Source: Diadema setosum (Eukaryota; Echinodermata; Echinoidea; Diadematoida; Diadematidae). From it: a stretch of 64,000 bases of DNA. Where the stretch lies: assembly GCF_964275005.1 (NCBI RefSeq), contig NC_092705.1:16147385-16211384 (forward strand). The letters are read 5' to 3'. A model generated the notes under the pieces. That model saw only the letters and a program-made list of their open reading frames with translations. It was not told the origin of the DNA and searched no databases. The position numbers were made by a program, and so were the translations under genes. Positions 37,788 through 46,997 of this stretch are shown piece by piece; within the stretch, counting starts at the first letter, position 1; every line of letters begins with the position of its first letter.

Positions 37788-40700
37788 TTTTTTTTTACAA
37801 ATGAAGCAACAAAAAGACCTGTGGTTGAAAATGATCTTGTTGTGCATGATCCGATTGTCTACTAACAATTTTACTCAGAGACAATACTATGAAAATAAAC
37901 CATTTGGACTAGCTCATTAGTACTGTGATATCTATACGTAAATATCTTTGCAATAAAGCTTAACTATCACACATCTTCTCTTTGCTTGAGGGTGTCTTCA
38001 CCTATTTGGACATCTTTAAACAGCTCAGGCTGCAAAGTTCACTGAAATTTTGAATTGAGTGGCCATAATGTTGAAGAGAAATCTGTAAAGCGAAGACAGC
38101 TAATGACTTGCATCAAAAGAGTGAAATGTGGTTTTCTCAACAGTATCGGGAGCTGTCCATCAAATGCACAAAAACAGAAATCCTCCCGTCATTTCTACAT
38201 CTTATAATATGTATTCCAGTATCATGCAAAGATGCTGACTTCCAAAGTTAGAGAGCAGAATTCATCTCATGAAGGCTACCTTGATCCTTGACTGCGCCTT
38301 TTCCAGCTCAGACACTGCATCCTGCCGCTGCTTGTCTGCCTCATTCCTTTGGTCGGAGGCGGCATTCAGCGCTTCTTGAAGGGTCTAGATGGGGATAGGA
38401 AAAAGATATTGATACATCATTCTATTTTTTCTATGAACTGCATATCAAGGGTTCAAATCCTACCCTGTGTTTAGGTAATTGGACAAGATGTTTTATCTGC
38501 GATGTTCCTGCTTGACCCATGTCAATAAATGATTCCCTGACAATTCTAATGGAATACTACTAGGAAGGTCTTCTAGTACAGCAGTGCTGGTACTATAGAG
38601 GCTACCTGAGAAGAAAATGCCACTACCCCAACCATCACCACCCCCCTCATCATCAATGTCACTATCATAATCATTGTCGCTATCATCACCATTGTCATTA
38701 TCATCACTGTCATCATCATCATCATCATTATCATATTCATAATTGTCATCATTTTTTCTTCCTCTTATTTCTTTTTCTTCTTAAATCCTTCTTCATTTCC
38801 TTTTCTTCCTTCCCTTTAACCCATTGAGGACAAGTCCCGAGTATACTCGTGCAGGTGTCTACGGGAAATGCATGTTGTAGCAAAATCAGTCTGTCCTGAA
38901 CAGGTTAATATCCTCCATCTGCTTTCACATCTTCTTCCAATCACCATCATCATATTCAGTATCATCATTATCATCATCTTTCCAATCAAAACCACAATGA
39001 TTCCCACTGTCCCACAAAGCTCTTCTACCTCTTGTATCTCGGCTGCCTGAGTCAGCTGCTGCTGCACTGCATTGTAGGCAGCCTGGACCCCCTGGTTGTC
39101 TTCTTTCAGCTCCTTCAACTCCTCCTCCAGCTCCTTAACGCGGCTGGACCCAGAGCTCTCGGCTCCCGCAGGAGTAGGACCTGCTTCCTTCTCGCTCATC
39201 AGTGCCGCGTTCTTCTTTGTCAGCTCTGTGGACAGCAAATGAGAAAGCAAGACTTGACATTTATTCCATTTTCACAAACTCAAATAGCCAGCCATATGCT
39301 GGTGGAACTCAAATTTGAAGTTGAAGTCGAATTACTGGAACAAGATATTAATTTGTCTCAATTTTTCCTGATTTTCGTAGTAGACATTCTTCTTCATGAA
39401 GATTGCACTCAGTGTTATTGTTGTTATTTTTTAATAGTGTCAACATTCCCATAAAAAAATATACATATCATATCACATGGTTTATTGAATATGATCTGCT
39501 GACTTAAAAAAACCCCCACACAACTGCAAGTGAATACCAATGTAATACAGAACACGGTTCTACAAGAGAAGATTTGTTAAGTAACAGCTTGCTTCTTTAC
39601 AACGTATGATGCTATGCTTTCTGTTTTTTTTTTTCTTCCCTCCCTCTATATGGGGGGGGGGGGGGGGTAGAAAAGGGTCTTTGTTAAAACTATATAACCA
39701 TTAAAAAATCCCTTTGTCTTGAATAAACCTTGATGGAAAAAAACACACCGAAAATATGAATGCCCAAGCAACATCACGCATCTCACACTACGAGTGACAG
39801 GTTGGAAAATTGATGAGAAGTTAATAATTAGGGGTGCAAATCAATGTTCACACGATGGGATCACATTTATTCACATGTAAGGAGCAATGCCAAAAGTACA
39901 GCCTGCTGTGCCACAGTACAAAAATGTAATGCCACCAAGATAGCTTCTTACTGTTGCCCTGATATTGACAAACAAGCTCTACAGAGAAATCTAACATCTG
40001 TCCTGCAGCTGTTGCATTGATTCAAACTAATTTCCGTGCGAGTCACTTTCCTCTGCTTAATAACATCGTGCCATGCGTAATGAGTGTGCTCATTATCATT
40101 ACTCCTTCTGCAACAAATGGTATACAAAGTGTACAAAATAACACAAAGCACCAAGACAGTAAATATGTAACCTAGAACCTCCAGGGAATAATTTACCAAC
40201 TCAAAACTTAAAATTAGCAATTTCACTTGATGAGCAATATTTCAAATGGTATCGTGTACACTTCTATGGAAGAAAACTGCTGCACAAAAGATTGTGTAGT
40301 GGGGAATAAAAACTTCATCGAAAGCAAATTGCGATGCAATACATTGTACCGGGAAAATCATTCCCTGGACTTTTGTTCATCACACGTGTATGGTAATAGG
40401 TTTTTCTGTCAAGATTTGACTGAAGTCATTTTCACTGAAAGACAGTACCTGGTAACACAAGGAATGCAGAAATGCAGAAATGATGATGTTTCATAATGAT
40501 GTAACTATAATGATCACACTTGCAAGACAACAATAATATCTAGACAGCACTTACTCCAGAGCAAACAGAAGTTTGTATCTAAGCACATTCCAAGACTCTT
40601 GGCTTGTTTTCCTGTAGCATTTGACTATGGACATCCTTTACTTTGATAGAGCACTTGTGCAATGCTTTGAAGTTCTAGTGTCTTCTCTGTGGAAAGTGGT

Positions 40701-42245
40701 CCAGTAAAAAGCCAGCTAACCAACCTGCTATTTTCAAGTCGGCCCCCTTTTCTCTTTCCTCTTATCAAAATACGCAGTTTACAAGAGTAGTCAAATTCCT
40801 TGCATACTTTTGATGCAGAGACTAGTCCATCCATACCAACACAAAAGCCTCCTGGAGATACAGTGTATACATGCCAACGGCTTGCCTGGCTTAGAAAAAA
40901 CAATGAATGTTGAACAGATTCCAGCCACATAAAAAAAACAACAACAACCAAAGAAGCTTATGCAGATTATGCATGGAGAATACAGAGCGATAAGGTGTAG
41001 GGGTCAGTAGTATCTGTACAATTTAATACAGAAAATATATCCAAGTGAATATAATCTATTGAGTACCTGTTCATTTTCTTCTTCTTTTTTTTTCATCAAA
41101 GGCACTTGTTCCAACTAACAATGTACTTAGATTTACAGATTCTTTTCTTACAAAGTGAAACACACATTTAAGAAGCTATTCAGTTCACCTGCTTCCTCTG
41201 AATATTTGGAATCAGTTTGCTGACATTAATAGTCAAAGAAACAACTTCTCTATCATGAATGCAGGTACATGCCTGAATCATGAATGTTAGTAAATAAGGG
41301 AGCTTTGTTTTTATCATAATTCATGGATCATACATACATGGATGTGTATACATATCGTAAGTATGATACTGCAAAGTCATGTGTGCATGAGACTCTCATG
41401 ATTTTTGCAAGGAGGCAAGAACCATGAAGATTTTGTTTAGGAATGCCACCCCAAAGTGGCTGCATTTATGGTGTAAATTAATAAAAAGTGCTAGACAGAT
41501 AAAAAGACAAATCTATGTGAGGTGCCTCGATCCTGCATTCCATCAGGGAGGTGCTAGAGAAGGAGAGGCAACTAAAGCTCTCCTTTGAAGTCATGCGTGG
41601 CACCGCCGAGAAGTTATGCGTTCAACTACAGGTGTTATGTGCTTTGACAAAAGAGAGCATCAATAATCGGGACTAGCGCTCTCACATCTAGAAATATTTG
41701 CTCCTACTGCAATTCGCTCTCTCTTTCAATGTGATGGCAACAATGAAATTGTGTACATGTGGAAATGTGCGCATTATAGAAAAAAATAGGTTTTTAAGAG
41801 GGCCTAATTTTCATTTCCTTTCGATTTGCAAATTATGAAGAAACTAGAAATACATGTTAATAATATTGAATTCTTTCCTAAACTATTCTAAATCAATTCG
41901 AGGATTTCATTTAAAATTTTGCGGTGAAATAAAGCTTGTAATTCATCAAAAGGTGAAATGCGTTCTTCGTCTCCGAACTTCGTCTTGCAACTAGAGTGGT
42001 GCCGAGCATGACTTCAAAACGTAATGGAATGCTAGACATCCCATTGTAACGCCTTGAACCCAAACATGTGTTTGCATGAATTACGAAGAGTTGCCACTCC
42101 ATCTCTGTAACGCCTCCCTGATTCTATGATAGATATCGCTACATCCATACAAAATGTACATTTTATATACCACACATACTATGCATTCATTATGAACTAT
42201 TTGTACAGATGGTACCACACACACACACACACGCTCGCTCACTCA

Positions 42246-42281
<36 letters not shown>

Positions 42282-43172
42282 TTTTCAGGAACATAAAGTC
42301 AAGACATACATTGTACACCACATACCGGTATGGTAAGGTAGACATACACAGTGTAATGATACACACACATGCATGGTATACACTGCAGTCACTCAGACAC
42401 AAGATGATAAATTTGTATGAGCATGGTTATATTGAGGTTGATTTGATGTGTTGGGTGCAGAAGAATACGCCCTGAGAACATGACAAACACTGGCACAATG
42501 TACAATTATGTCATGAAAGATACAATGAGCTTCATCGGTTATCCGACAGCATAACTTATATCGGTTTTTGGCAGGTACTATGCCGGATACCGAATGATTA
42601 CCCACCTGTCTGGAGCTAAATATCAATCAGCCCCCATTATCCAGAAATCATTCTCTGCATCACAGGTTTCACAGTCTATGAACAATGACCAAAGGCTTCT
42701 GCACCCCACCCCCAACATACGCATGTAGCCTTACAATAGCATTCCTTTACATGAGACCCCCTAAAAGGTTTAGAGGGTTCTAACATGTATTGTAACTTGA
42801 AGAAAAGGATAAGAAAAAGAAAATCCTTGAAGTACCACCACCCAAGTAGTTTGTTTGCAGGGGGCATTGGGGGATGTCTTTGAAATGCATTTACATGTAT
42901 GATGCTGAAATGTTTCGGATCCAGGTGGCAACGCTGTTCTTTCAATTACAAGCCTTCCAGGCATGTCAAAGGTGCATCGAAAGCTTTACTGAACATCCCC
43001 CTGCATAATGAATGCATCATTATTCAAACCCCCCCCCCCCCCCCCCAACAAGCATGGTAAGTGAGGAGATGTCAACTCCAATGGTTGATTGACCATGTGG
43101 GAAGGTGTAATGCATTTAGATATGAACCATTCTTTCCCCAAGTTCATATGGAATATAAAACAATTCTCTCTT

Positions 43173-43212
<40 letters not shown>

Positions 43213-46200
43213 CTTACTTACCACATGGAACTTGGGGAAAAAAAGCTAGCCACAAACTTTTAGCATTAGCTTCTCACTGTCATTTTCTTTGATTCCCTTT
43301 CCTGTCTAAACTCATCCACAGGATGTTTTGATTGGTTTATTATCAGTTGCTAGGCAAGTTTTAACCTGAGGTGGTACAGTACATTTTATTCTGCATTTGA
43401 ACTCAAGGACGGTAACCCTGATTCATAAATCATCTCACTGTTTTAAGATTCTCCTTGATTTAAAATCACATCAAATGTTGTAATCACATTATCGAATTTG
43501 ACAATAGTTGTAGTCTAAAAGCTCACCCAATAAACAAAACAGTCTCATAATCATTATATGATTAGGAAACTGTAGCAAGCATTTAAAACAAAATAAATAT
43601 TTTCACAGAAAGCATCAGGAGTACAATTAATGTCAGAGAAGCAGTTTTGACTTTGATATTGATATAATGTGCTTTACTGACAGAGATTAGCATTTATGGC
43701 TGAATTCCTTTTCCTTGGGGGGGGGGGGGGGCACCGAAGAAAAAATTAGTGTCATTTTCCATTACCCTGCTTGCATATTTTTTGTTTCTAAAAAACAGTG
43801 CATTTAGAAATCAGTGCAAGTAAGAAGGTGGGAATGATGATTGAACTAGAAAAGAGATAATCATTTACTAATAATCTATGCAGTTTTTGGTTGATGTCTG
43901 AGTTAAGAGCATTTTTGTCTTAAAAATGAAGAGACCAGAAATGAAACCTTGGAATACACAAATTATGACCCACATTGTGTAACACTCCTTTTGGTGAATG
44001 GTAGAAATAATCCAGTTGACTGTAAATATCCTTTTTATATATATATCTTTTTCTTTTTTTTTTCGATGGGAAGAGGGTTTGTAAGTAGGGCTAATGCATG
44101 GGCCCTATACTCAAGAGGCACATCTACGTACCGGTACATGAAGTTTAGTGAATGATAATATCTAAGGGTTCAAATTGAATGAATGGGATAGAAATGATGT
44201 TGATGGAAAAGTTACTCTCACAAAATGGTAACCTCACACTCTGCAGATCAGAGGGCTGCTACAAACTCTACTTGCCTGCTTTTGCCTGTGAGAACCAAAT
44301 TCTTGAGTTGGGCAACTAACATTTCATTCTTACTCGTGTACAGGGGCAATTAGAGCATTTTAAGAGCACTCCTAAAGCCCCATATACTCTGTATGAACAG
44401 ACAATTGGATCATGAACTGCTCTAAAGTTATGCCCTTCTGGAGTCTACGTTCAGAAGTGCTCCTCAAGCCCTCTGTATACATGGTCACCAACGTTTAGAG
44501 CATTCCAATTTATCATTCCGGCATTGGTGTGCGGTGCATGCCGAGCATACAATTTATCAGTTCATAACTTAAAAGTTCCCACACACGCAAATGTCCCTGT
44601 GAGTTATGTCCCTGTCAGCCATTTCACGTCTGGTTTCGGTGTACAGTGATCCTCTGTACGAACAAACTCATTTCAGATGGACACAAGTCAAAGCGCTTAG
44701 GAGTGCTCCTGTGCCGAAATTTGTGTATAAATAAATGAGGTTAACTTGCATGAGTAATTGCTTGTTCATTACACGGACAGGAATAATTTCCCTATTTTCG
44801 AATCAGGTACAAGTGGCACAAACAGGCAGTAATGCTATAACACCTTATTCTGAAGTGAAGATGTTTTAGGGATTTCCTGCGAACAACTGAGTGACATATC
44901 AGTCAGTCTCACATGCATGTCTCTCAAAAAGTATTTAAACTCTCTGGCCCGAATTCACGAAGGTGGTACAAATGAAACCATGGTTTAAACCATGGACAAA
45001 AACCATGGAGCGCCAAGTGTCGCACGGAATATTTCGTTACGAAATTGGTCATTTCGTCGACAAAATGACCATTTCGTTAACGAAATTATCATTTCATGGA
45101 CGAAATGATCATTTAGTTACAAAATGTTGTCATTTCATTACAAAATAATCATTTCATCAAAAAAATGACTGATTTCATAACAAAATATTCTATGCGACAC
45201 TTGGCACTCCATGGTTTTTGTCCATGGTTTCATTTGTACCACCTTCGTAAATTCGGGCCTCTGTGTTTTCTTGTGGTCACTTACCATCACACTTTGCCTT
45301 GATTTTCTGGTTGATGGCAGCTTGCTTCTTGACGTACTTGATAAGATCCTCCTTCGCAAGACTCTCAAGCTATACAGCAGAAAGAAACAAGTGGAGTGTG
45401 AAGACTAATCACACTGGATACTGGGTACAATACTTTACAAGTAGGATAAACTGATGCCAACTCATCATGTGCATTCACTCACACAGCCGTCAAGAGGCTA
45501 CCAGAAAAACATTAATGGGGAAATTCACATGACTTTCATAGTAACACATCATGTAGTACATAAATTGATCTCAAGTAGTCATAGTGCCATGTATGTAGAT
45601 TTTTGGAATTAATTATGGTCCTTGAGCTCTAAAAAAAAAGCGCATGCTCTGCTCAGGCGAGGCGCCATGCAGCTGAAAGCTGATGACGTTAACAAAAGGC
45701 TCCTATATTGGGAAATTGGACAATTTCAGCATGTGTGTATGGGTGGAAATTAGCTGCTTGGCTTTAGGGCTGCTTTTCTAGCTACTATCATCATTACCAT
45801 TATTTTTTTTTTCTTTTTGGCTGAGCCAACATCAGTGAACTTCACTTCTTTACAATTTCTCAGATAAGATGATTTCTCTGCATATACAGTAGTATATTTC
45901 CCATGTTCCTGCTCTTATGCTATTCAAGGGTTTATTGCCACTTGGTCTACTATCAGATGGTCTACTTCCCAGTTTGTCTAACACCACTATGGCTAAATCT
46001 CATTTACATGTACAGTTGAACCTCTATTATCCGGCCTCCCTTTATCCGGATCTCTCTATTATCCGGACGCAATCTCGCCGTGATTTCTTTTAATAATTAC
46101 TGGAAGAAAGGAGGATTCCCAACTCCTTGAGAACTCCTACCCAAACACACATGAATTACATATTACTTCCAATTATGATTACCATAAATTGCATCAAATT

Positions 46201-46970
46201 TCCTTACAAATTGCTTACCTTCAGACATTTCAACATCCCGAAACATCCCCAAATGTAACAATGAAAAGGTTGCAGTATACACATTACTACATGTGGTACT
46301 ACAATGGGCTACATCAGTACATGTGTATGTATATGTACATGTATAAAGCATTGAGTCTCCCGTATCCGGCCAAATCCCTTATCCGGATGAGCCCCGGTCC
46401 CGACTTGTCCGGATACGAGAGGTTCAACTGTAGTCTACTATCAATTGTGTCTAATTCCCATTTGGTCCAATTCTCACTTGGTCTAAAGCCCAATTTGGCT
46501 AATTATCATTTCATCTAATGACCAGATGGTCTAATTGCAATTTTCTCTCCTTGGACTCTTTCATATTTTGTCTAATAAACTGTGGGTATTAGACGAAATG
46601 GACATAGCCCATCTGAAAGTAGACCAACTGGTAATGAGGCTAAGTGGCAATTGGACTAAATGGTCATTAGACGAACTGGTTGTAGACGAAACAGGATTAG
46701 ACCATGTGGGTTGTCCCTAAATGGCTATTGGACGAAGTTGGAGTAGACCAAGTGATAGATCACCTATTCAAGTAGCATGACACTTTGTCAACACCCCCCC
46801 AAAAAAAAAAAACAAACAAAACAAAAAAACAAAAGAACACAAAACAAGACAAAACACAAAGCAAACTATTCCATTTTGAAAAAGAAAATGCTCACCTTTC
46901 CCTGCTGCTTCGGAGCTGGGGATTGCTTAGTGTCACCTCCTTCCTCCATTGCTGCTTTGCCTTCAGACAT
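11612..46970 (-). CDS. GCC2: GRIP and coiled-coil domain-containing protein 2 (golgin GCC185), complete, 27 coding exons
   Basis: Exons, 5' to 3': 46970-46896, 45369-45285, 39225-39029, 38384-38280, 37314-37210, 36856-35159, 34316-34199, 33385-33014, 32268-32039, 31681-31550, 30901-30832, 30307-30207, 29781-29662, 29073-29018, 28502-28454, 27521-27330, 26557-26465, 25706-25544, 23139-22913, 21470-21339, 20839-20583, 16355-16253, 15570-15352, 14637-14407, 13827-13684, 12571-12463, 11685-11612. All introns are GT-AG and phases agree; the product is 1818 residues (human 1684). Shared anchors: LESLAKEDLIKYVKKQ near the N-terminus, KSVALKAKKEL, LEIADYER, MLVKTKKELADSKKAE, FESYKVRVHSVLKQQK, GMENTDTE, EIRRLERNQ, MEYLKN, SYLHRWSG. 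Family knowledge: a peripheral trans-Golgi tether that binds Arl1/Rab GTPases and captures endosome-derived vesicles. Nearly all of the chain is heptad-rich coiled coil; there is no membrane segment. Confidence 0.95.
12463..13827 (-). other. GCC2: GRIP domain exons of GCC2
   Basis: Exons 13827-13684 (residues 1711-1758) and 12571-12463 encode the GRIP module: EEIRRLERNQARE, then MEYLKNVVLK-FIFLPQGDEKGRLIP, then TMLKLSDAEIKQLATIAQG. Tyr1751 is the conserved aromatic that in golgins contacts Arl1 and is needed for Golgi targeting. The last exon (11685-11612) adds the GCC2-type tail ending SYLHRWSGGIL. An intron splits the GRIP domain right after NVVLK. Confidence 0.93.
13390..13432. repeat. (GT)n microsatellite
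   Basis: An interrupted GT dinucleotide run in a GCC2 intron, flanked by unexplained GC-richer sequence (13130-13390) with no coding signal. Confidence 0.8.
15649..16215. mobile_element. MITE with TACTGTAAAAC ends
   Basis: TACTGTAAAACTAAACATTT at the left and TCTGGTTTTACAGTGTGTA at the right form inverted termini. Subterminal copies of TTTGCAAAA/GCAATTTGC-type motifs repeat inside. It fills most of the intron between two GCC2 exons and has no coding capacity. Confidence 0.5.
16425..17275 (+). mobile_element. Penelope-like retroelement remnant
   Basis: The translated pieces show the N-terminal PLE signature (ADKGNATVVMDKEDYE, then LLDTDIYKKLPRDST), then an RPIVSTKG block and an SPIIANLFMENFDEMAL block typical of Penelope reverse transcriptases. 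It is antisense to GCC2 in the intron 20583-16355. It is broken by several disruptions and lacks the endonuclease part. Confidence 0.8.
17280..17700 (+). mobile_element. LINE ORF2 C-terminal remnant
   Basis: A frame through here reads WRRDEIIIHRLRMGHARL and then CYICNTPDTVGHYLLYC. This is the post-RNase H segment with the C-x2-C-x5-H-x4-C zinc knuckle found at the end of Jockey/I/Tad-type LINE ORF2 proteins. It abuts the Penelope-like fragment and is interrupted by at least one stop. Confidence 0.7.
17820..18260. other. Probable 3' tail of the LINE remnant, with a strong hairpin
   Basis: Non-coding. It contains GGCGGGTGGG and CCCGCCCGCC (about 18169-18196) separated by 7 bases, a stable hairpin, and a second small one (TGCACTTAGGTGCA). 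The flanking pieces GGCGCCTGCC and GGCAGGCG suggest a larger fold. It may be LINE 3' UTR. Confidence 0.35.
18515..18720 (+). mobile_element. SINE 3' tail with (ATTCTT)n and (TTG/TTA)n
   Basis: The block GGTAGAGCAGTGGCAACACT then GAGGCTACCCTGGATAGATAA is followed by about 75 bases of ATTCTT-type repeats and TTG/TTA triplets. A relative of the same block sits at about 38572-38620. Confidence 0.5.
18765..19980 (+). mobile_element. LINE remnant with RT thumb and RNase H pieces
   Basis: Reads IQYQCLKIITGAAIATSTEALQ (here 'Q(Y)CL+IITGA...ST..AL', the RT-to-RNase H connector), then farther on ELTAILMALEWLEI and QTLLIFTD, which match RNase H motifs. It is decayed, with several disruptions. It belongs to an RNase H-bearing LINE clade and is antisense to GCC2. 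Confidence 0.65.
21665..22842. mobile_element. Long non-coding element with TTTGACC motifs and GACGGACG tail
   Basis: The left end reads CTAGAAATGTCGCTATGGCG then GGTATGCCTCCGCC. The right end reads GACGGACGACCCG, then AATGCCTCCGCC, then ACATCTAG. The right half carries many copies of (CC)TTTGACC. It has no ORF. A TTAA MITE (21925-22315) is nested in it. The same architecture recurs at 54026-54505 and 47737-48802. Confidence 0.5.
21925..22315. mobile_element. TTAA-flanked palindromic MITE, copy 1 (391 bp)
   Basis: TTAA at 21925 and 22312; ends AAAGGGTGTGTACAG and CTGTACATCCCCTTT. Its body matches 33491-33882 and 55999-56330. The core arms GATGAAAATCGGTTTTGAAG and GAAAACCAATTTTCATCAAA are mirrored, so the whole unit is foldback. 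Confidence 0.75.
23151..23302. repeat. (GAT)n/(GGT)n microsatellite abutting a GCC2 acceptor
   Basis: About 150 bases of GAT triplets with GGT and GAA/GAC variants. On the GCC2 strand it is (ATC)n and ends only about 10 bases before the CGCAG acceptor at 23140, so it makes up the intron's 3' end. Confidence 0.9.
23451..24587. mobile_element. Composite foldback DNA element (1.1 kb)
   Basis: The outer inverted repeats TCAGTCAGTCCGCAGCAC (23459) and GTGCTGCGGACTGACTGA (24565) match over 18 of 18 bases. Inside are an inverted repeat around CATTGGACAGCGCCTG (about 23930) and CACGCACTGTCCAATGAGAG (about 24035), and a direct repeat CTTAATCCGGTCAGGAACCA (23846 and 24238). No transposase frame is seen. 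Confidence 0.65.
24600..24735 (-). mobile_element. tRNA-derived SINE head
   Basis: On the minus strand a tRNA-like fold can be drawn: AGCTGTGGTATTGAAGATTAGG (A-box region) and GCGTTCAAATC (B box), followed by SINE-like body. It lacks a clean acceptor stem, so it is not taken as a tRNA gene. Confidence 0.4.
24808..25007. mobile_element. GGCCCGGATTCAC-type MITE (200 bp)
   Basis: The left end GGCCCGGATTCACAAAGG and right end CTGTGAATTCGGG are inverted. Subterminal TAGTCCATGGATTA and TAATCCATGGACTA are inverted too. Related to 44946-45259. Confidence 0.6.
25308..25371. repeat. (CA)n microsatellite
   Basis: About 31 perfect CA units in a GCC2 intron. The open frames through it are repeat artefacts. 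Confidence 0.95.
26186..26407. mobile_element. TACTGTAAA-type MITE (222 bp)
   Basis: Starts TACTGTAAATGTC and ends GTGTGTTTACAGTA. The inner ATTTTTGTGTG and CACACAAAT are also inverted. The ends resemble the 15649-16215 element. Confidence 0.55.
28118..28174 (-). other. Candidate extra, possibly optional, GCC2 exon (57 bases)
   Basis: On the minus strand, TTCATTTCAG precedes 19 open codons (ICMFVKEYEAFLWERESAQ) and CAG|GTATAT follows. It is phase 0 at both ends, as are its neighbours (28502-28454 ends phase 0; 27521-27330 starts phase 0), so inclusion keeps the frame and would give 1837 residues. The polypyrimidine tract is weak and the peptide has no clear human counterpart. Confidence 0.45.
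29322..29518. mobile_element. Foldback element with telomere-like interior
   Basis: GGGCAATTACCCCCAAGGG at the left and AAAGGGGGTAATTGCCC at the right are inverted repeats. Between them lie many TTAGGG, GGTTAG and TTAGGGTTAG-type degenerate repeats. No coding capacity. Confidence 0.55.
32600..32764. mobile_element. hAT-like MITE (165 bp)
   Basis: CAGGGCTGCACAC and GTGTGCAGCCTT are inverted termini. An approximate 8-bp duplication flanks them (GCTTACAG / GCTAACAG). It contains mirrored ACTGGTCCGACC-type motifs. A relative lies at 57029-57193. Confidence 0.6.
33491..33882. mobile_element. TTAA-flanked palindromic MITE, copy 2 (392 bp)
   Basis: TTAA at 33491 and 33879; ends AAAGGGATGGTACAGT and ACTATACGATTCCTTT. 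The body aligns with copy 1 (21925-22315) along its whole length and differs from it in length by one base. Confidence 0.75.
35001..35128. repeat. (ATC)n microsatellite just inside a GCC2 intron
   Basis: ATC triplets with GTC and ACC variants end about 30 bases from the 5' splice site of the giant exon (35158). On the GCC2 strand they are (GAT)n. Confidence 0.9.
35159..36856 (-). other. GCC2: Giant 566-codon exon of GCC2
   Basis: A single 1698-base exon (residues 190-755) holds almost a third of the protein. It is uninterrupted coiled coil, rich in K, E, Q and L with heptad spacing and with no proline-rich hinge. The other exons run from 49 to 372 bases. Its acceptor follows TATCTGCAG and its donor is GAG|GTGAGG. 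Confidence 0.93.
37745..37800. repeat. (ATT)n microsatellite
   Basis: ATT/ATC triplets plus poly-T in a GCC2 intron. Confidence 0.85.
38440..38765 (+). repeat. SINE remnant followed by (ATC)n-rich tract
   Basis: A B-box-like GGTTCAAATCC at about 38450 and a GTACAGCAGTGCTGGTACTA...GAGGCTACC block at about 38577-38609 match the SINE tail at 18515. From about 38630 to 38750 ATC and TCA triplets dominate. Confidence 0.45.
38816..38908 (+). mobile_element. 93-bp TTAA mini-element, copy A
   Basis: TTAACCCATTGAGGAC at the left and GTCCTGAACAGGTTAA at the right. It contains CCCGAGTATACTCG, and TTGTAGCAAAATCAGTC near the right end. Same length and order as copies B (55910-56002) and C (56423-56515, reversed). 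Confidence 0.8.
41544..42120. mobile_element. hAT-like foldback element (577 bp)
   Basis: CAGGGAGGTGCTAGAGAAGG at the left and GTAACGCCTCCCTG at the right, with AGGCAACT/AGTTGCCA further in. The imperfect terminal inverted repeats are about 33 bp. Flanks ATTCCAT and ATTCTAT look like a diverged target duplication. The interior also mirrors GCATGACTTC-type motifs. Confidence 0.6.
44333..44730. repeat. Possible decayed foldback unit with GGAGTGCTC motifs
   Basis: AGAGCACTCCTAAAG (about 44361) and CTTAGGAGTGCTCCTGTGC (about 44698) face each other. Several TTAGAGCA and GAGTGCTCC motifs lie between. The boundaries are unclear. Confidence 0.3.
44946..45259. mobile_element. Foldback MITE with a CATTTCGTnnACGAAATG array (314 bp)
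   Basis: GGCCCGAATTCACGAAGG at the left and CCTTCGTAAATTCGGGCC at the right are inverted, and subterminal CCATGG motifs are mirrored. The centre (about 45035-45190) is six or so 22-bp units, each itself palindromic, of the type CATTTCGTTAACGAAA. It lies just downstream of GCC2 exon 2. Confidence 0.7.
45936..46765. repeat. Foldback array of TTGGTCTAAT units, split by a Tigger-like insertion
   Basis: 45936-46010 and 46432-46570 carry units like ATTTGGTCTAAT; 46590-46765 carries the reverse, ATTAGACGAAATGG-type. The two halves mirror each other, and the outer ends CACTTGGTCTACT and AGTAGACCAAGTG are inverted repeats. The element 46013-46430 sits inside the left half. Confidence 0.65.
46013..46430. 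mobile_element. Pogo/Tigger-like MITE (418 bp)
   Basis: CAGTTGAACCTCTATTATCC at the left and GGATACGAGAGGTTCAACTG at the right, flanked by TA on both sides (46011-46012 and 46431-46432). TATCCGG motifs recur in both subterminal regions. The CAGTTGAACC...TTATCCGG start is the classic Tigger signature. Confidence 0.8.
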
Positions 46971-46997
46971 CTCGTATTACAACTGTCGCGCCATACA
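46971..46997 (-). promoter_or_regulatory. GCC2 5' UTR segment with upstream acceptor
   Basis: CCAGTCTTTCAG ends at minus-strand position 46998 and reads as a good 3' splice site 27 bases before the ATG. The first coding exon is therefore probably preceded by a 5' UTR intron and a non-coding first exon further right. Confidence 0.5.

Larger units (their letters stand above)
39226..45284 (-). other. GCC2: Longest GCC2 intron (6.1 kb)
   Basis: Apart from the elements listed separately (41544-42120, 44946-45259) it holds only low-complexity sequence: G15 at about 39652, CA/CT runs at 42216-42282, C18 at about 43030, (TG)n at 43176-43211 and G15 at about 43717. No additional coiled-coil exon in compatible phase was found. 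Confidence 0.6.
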
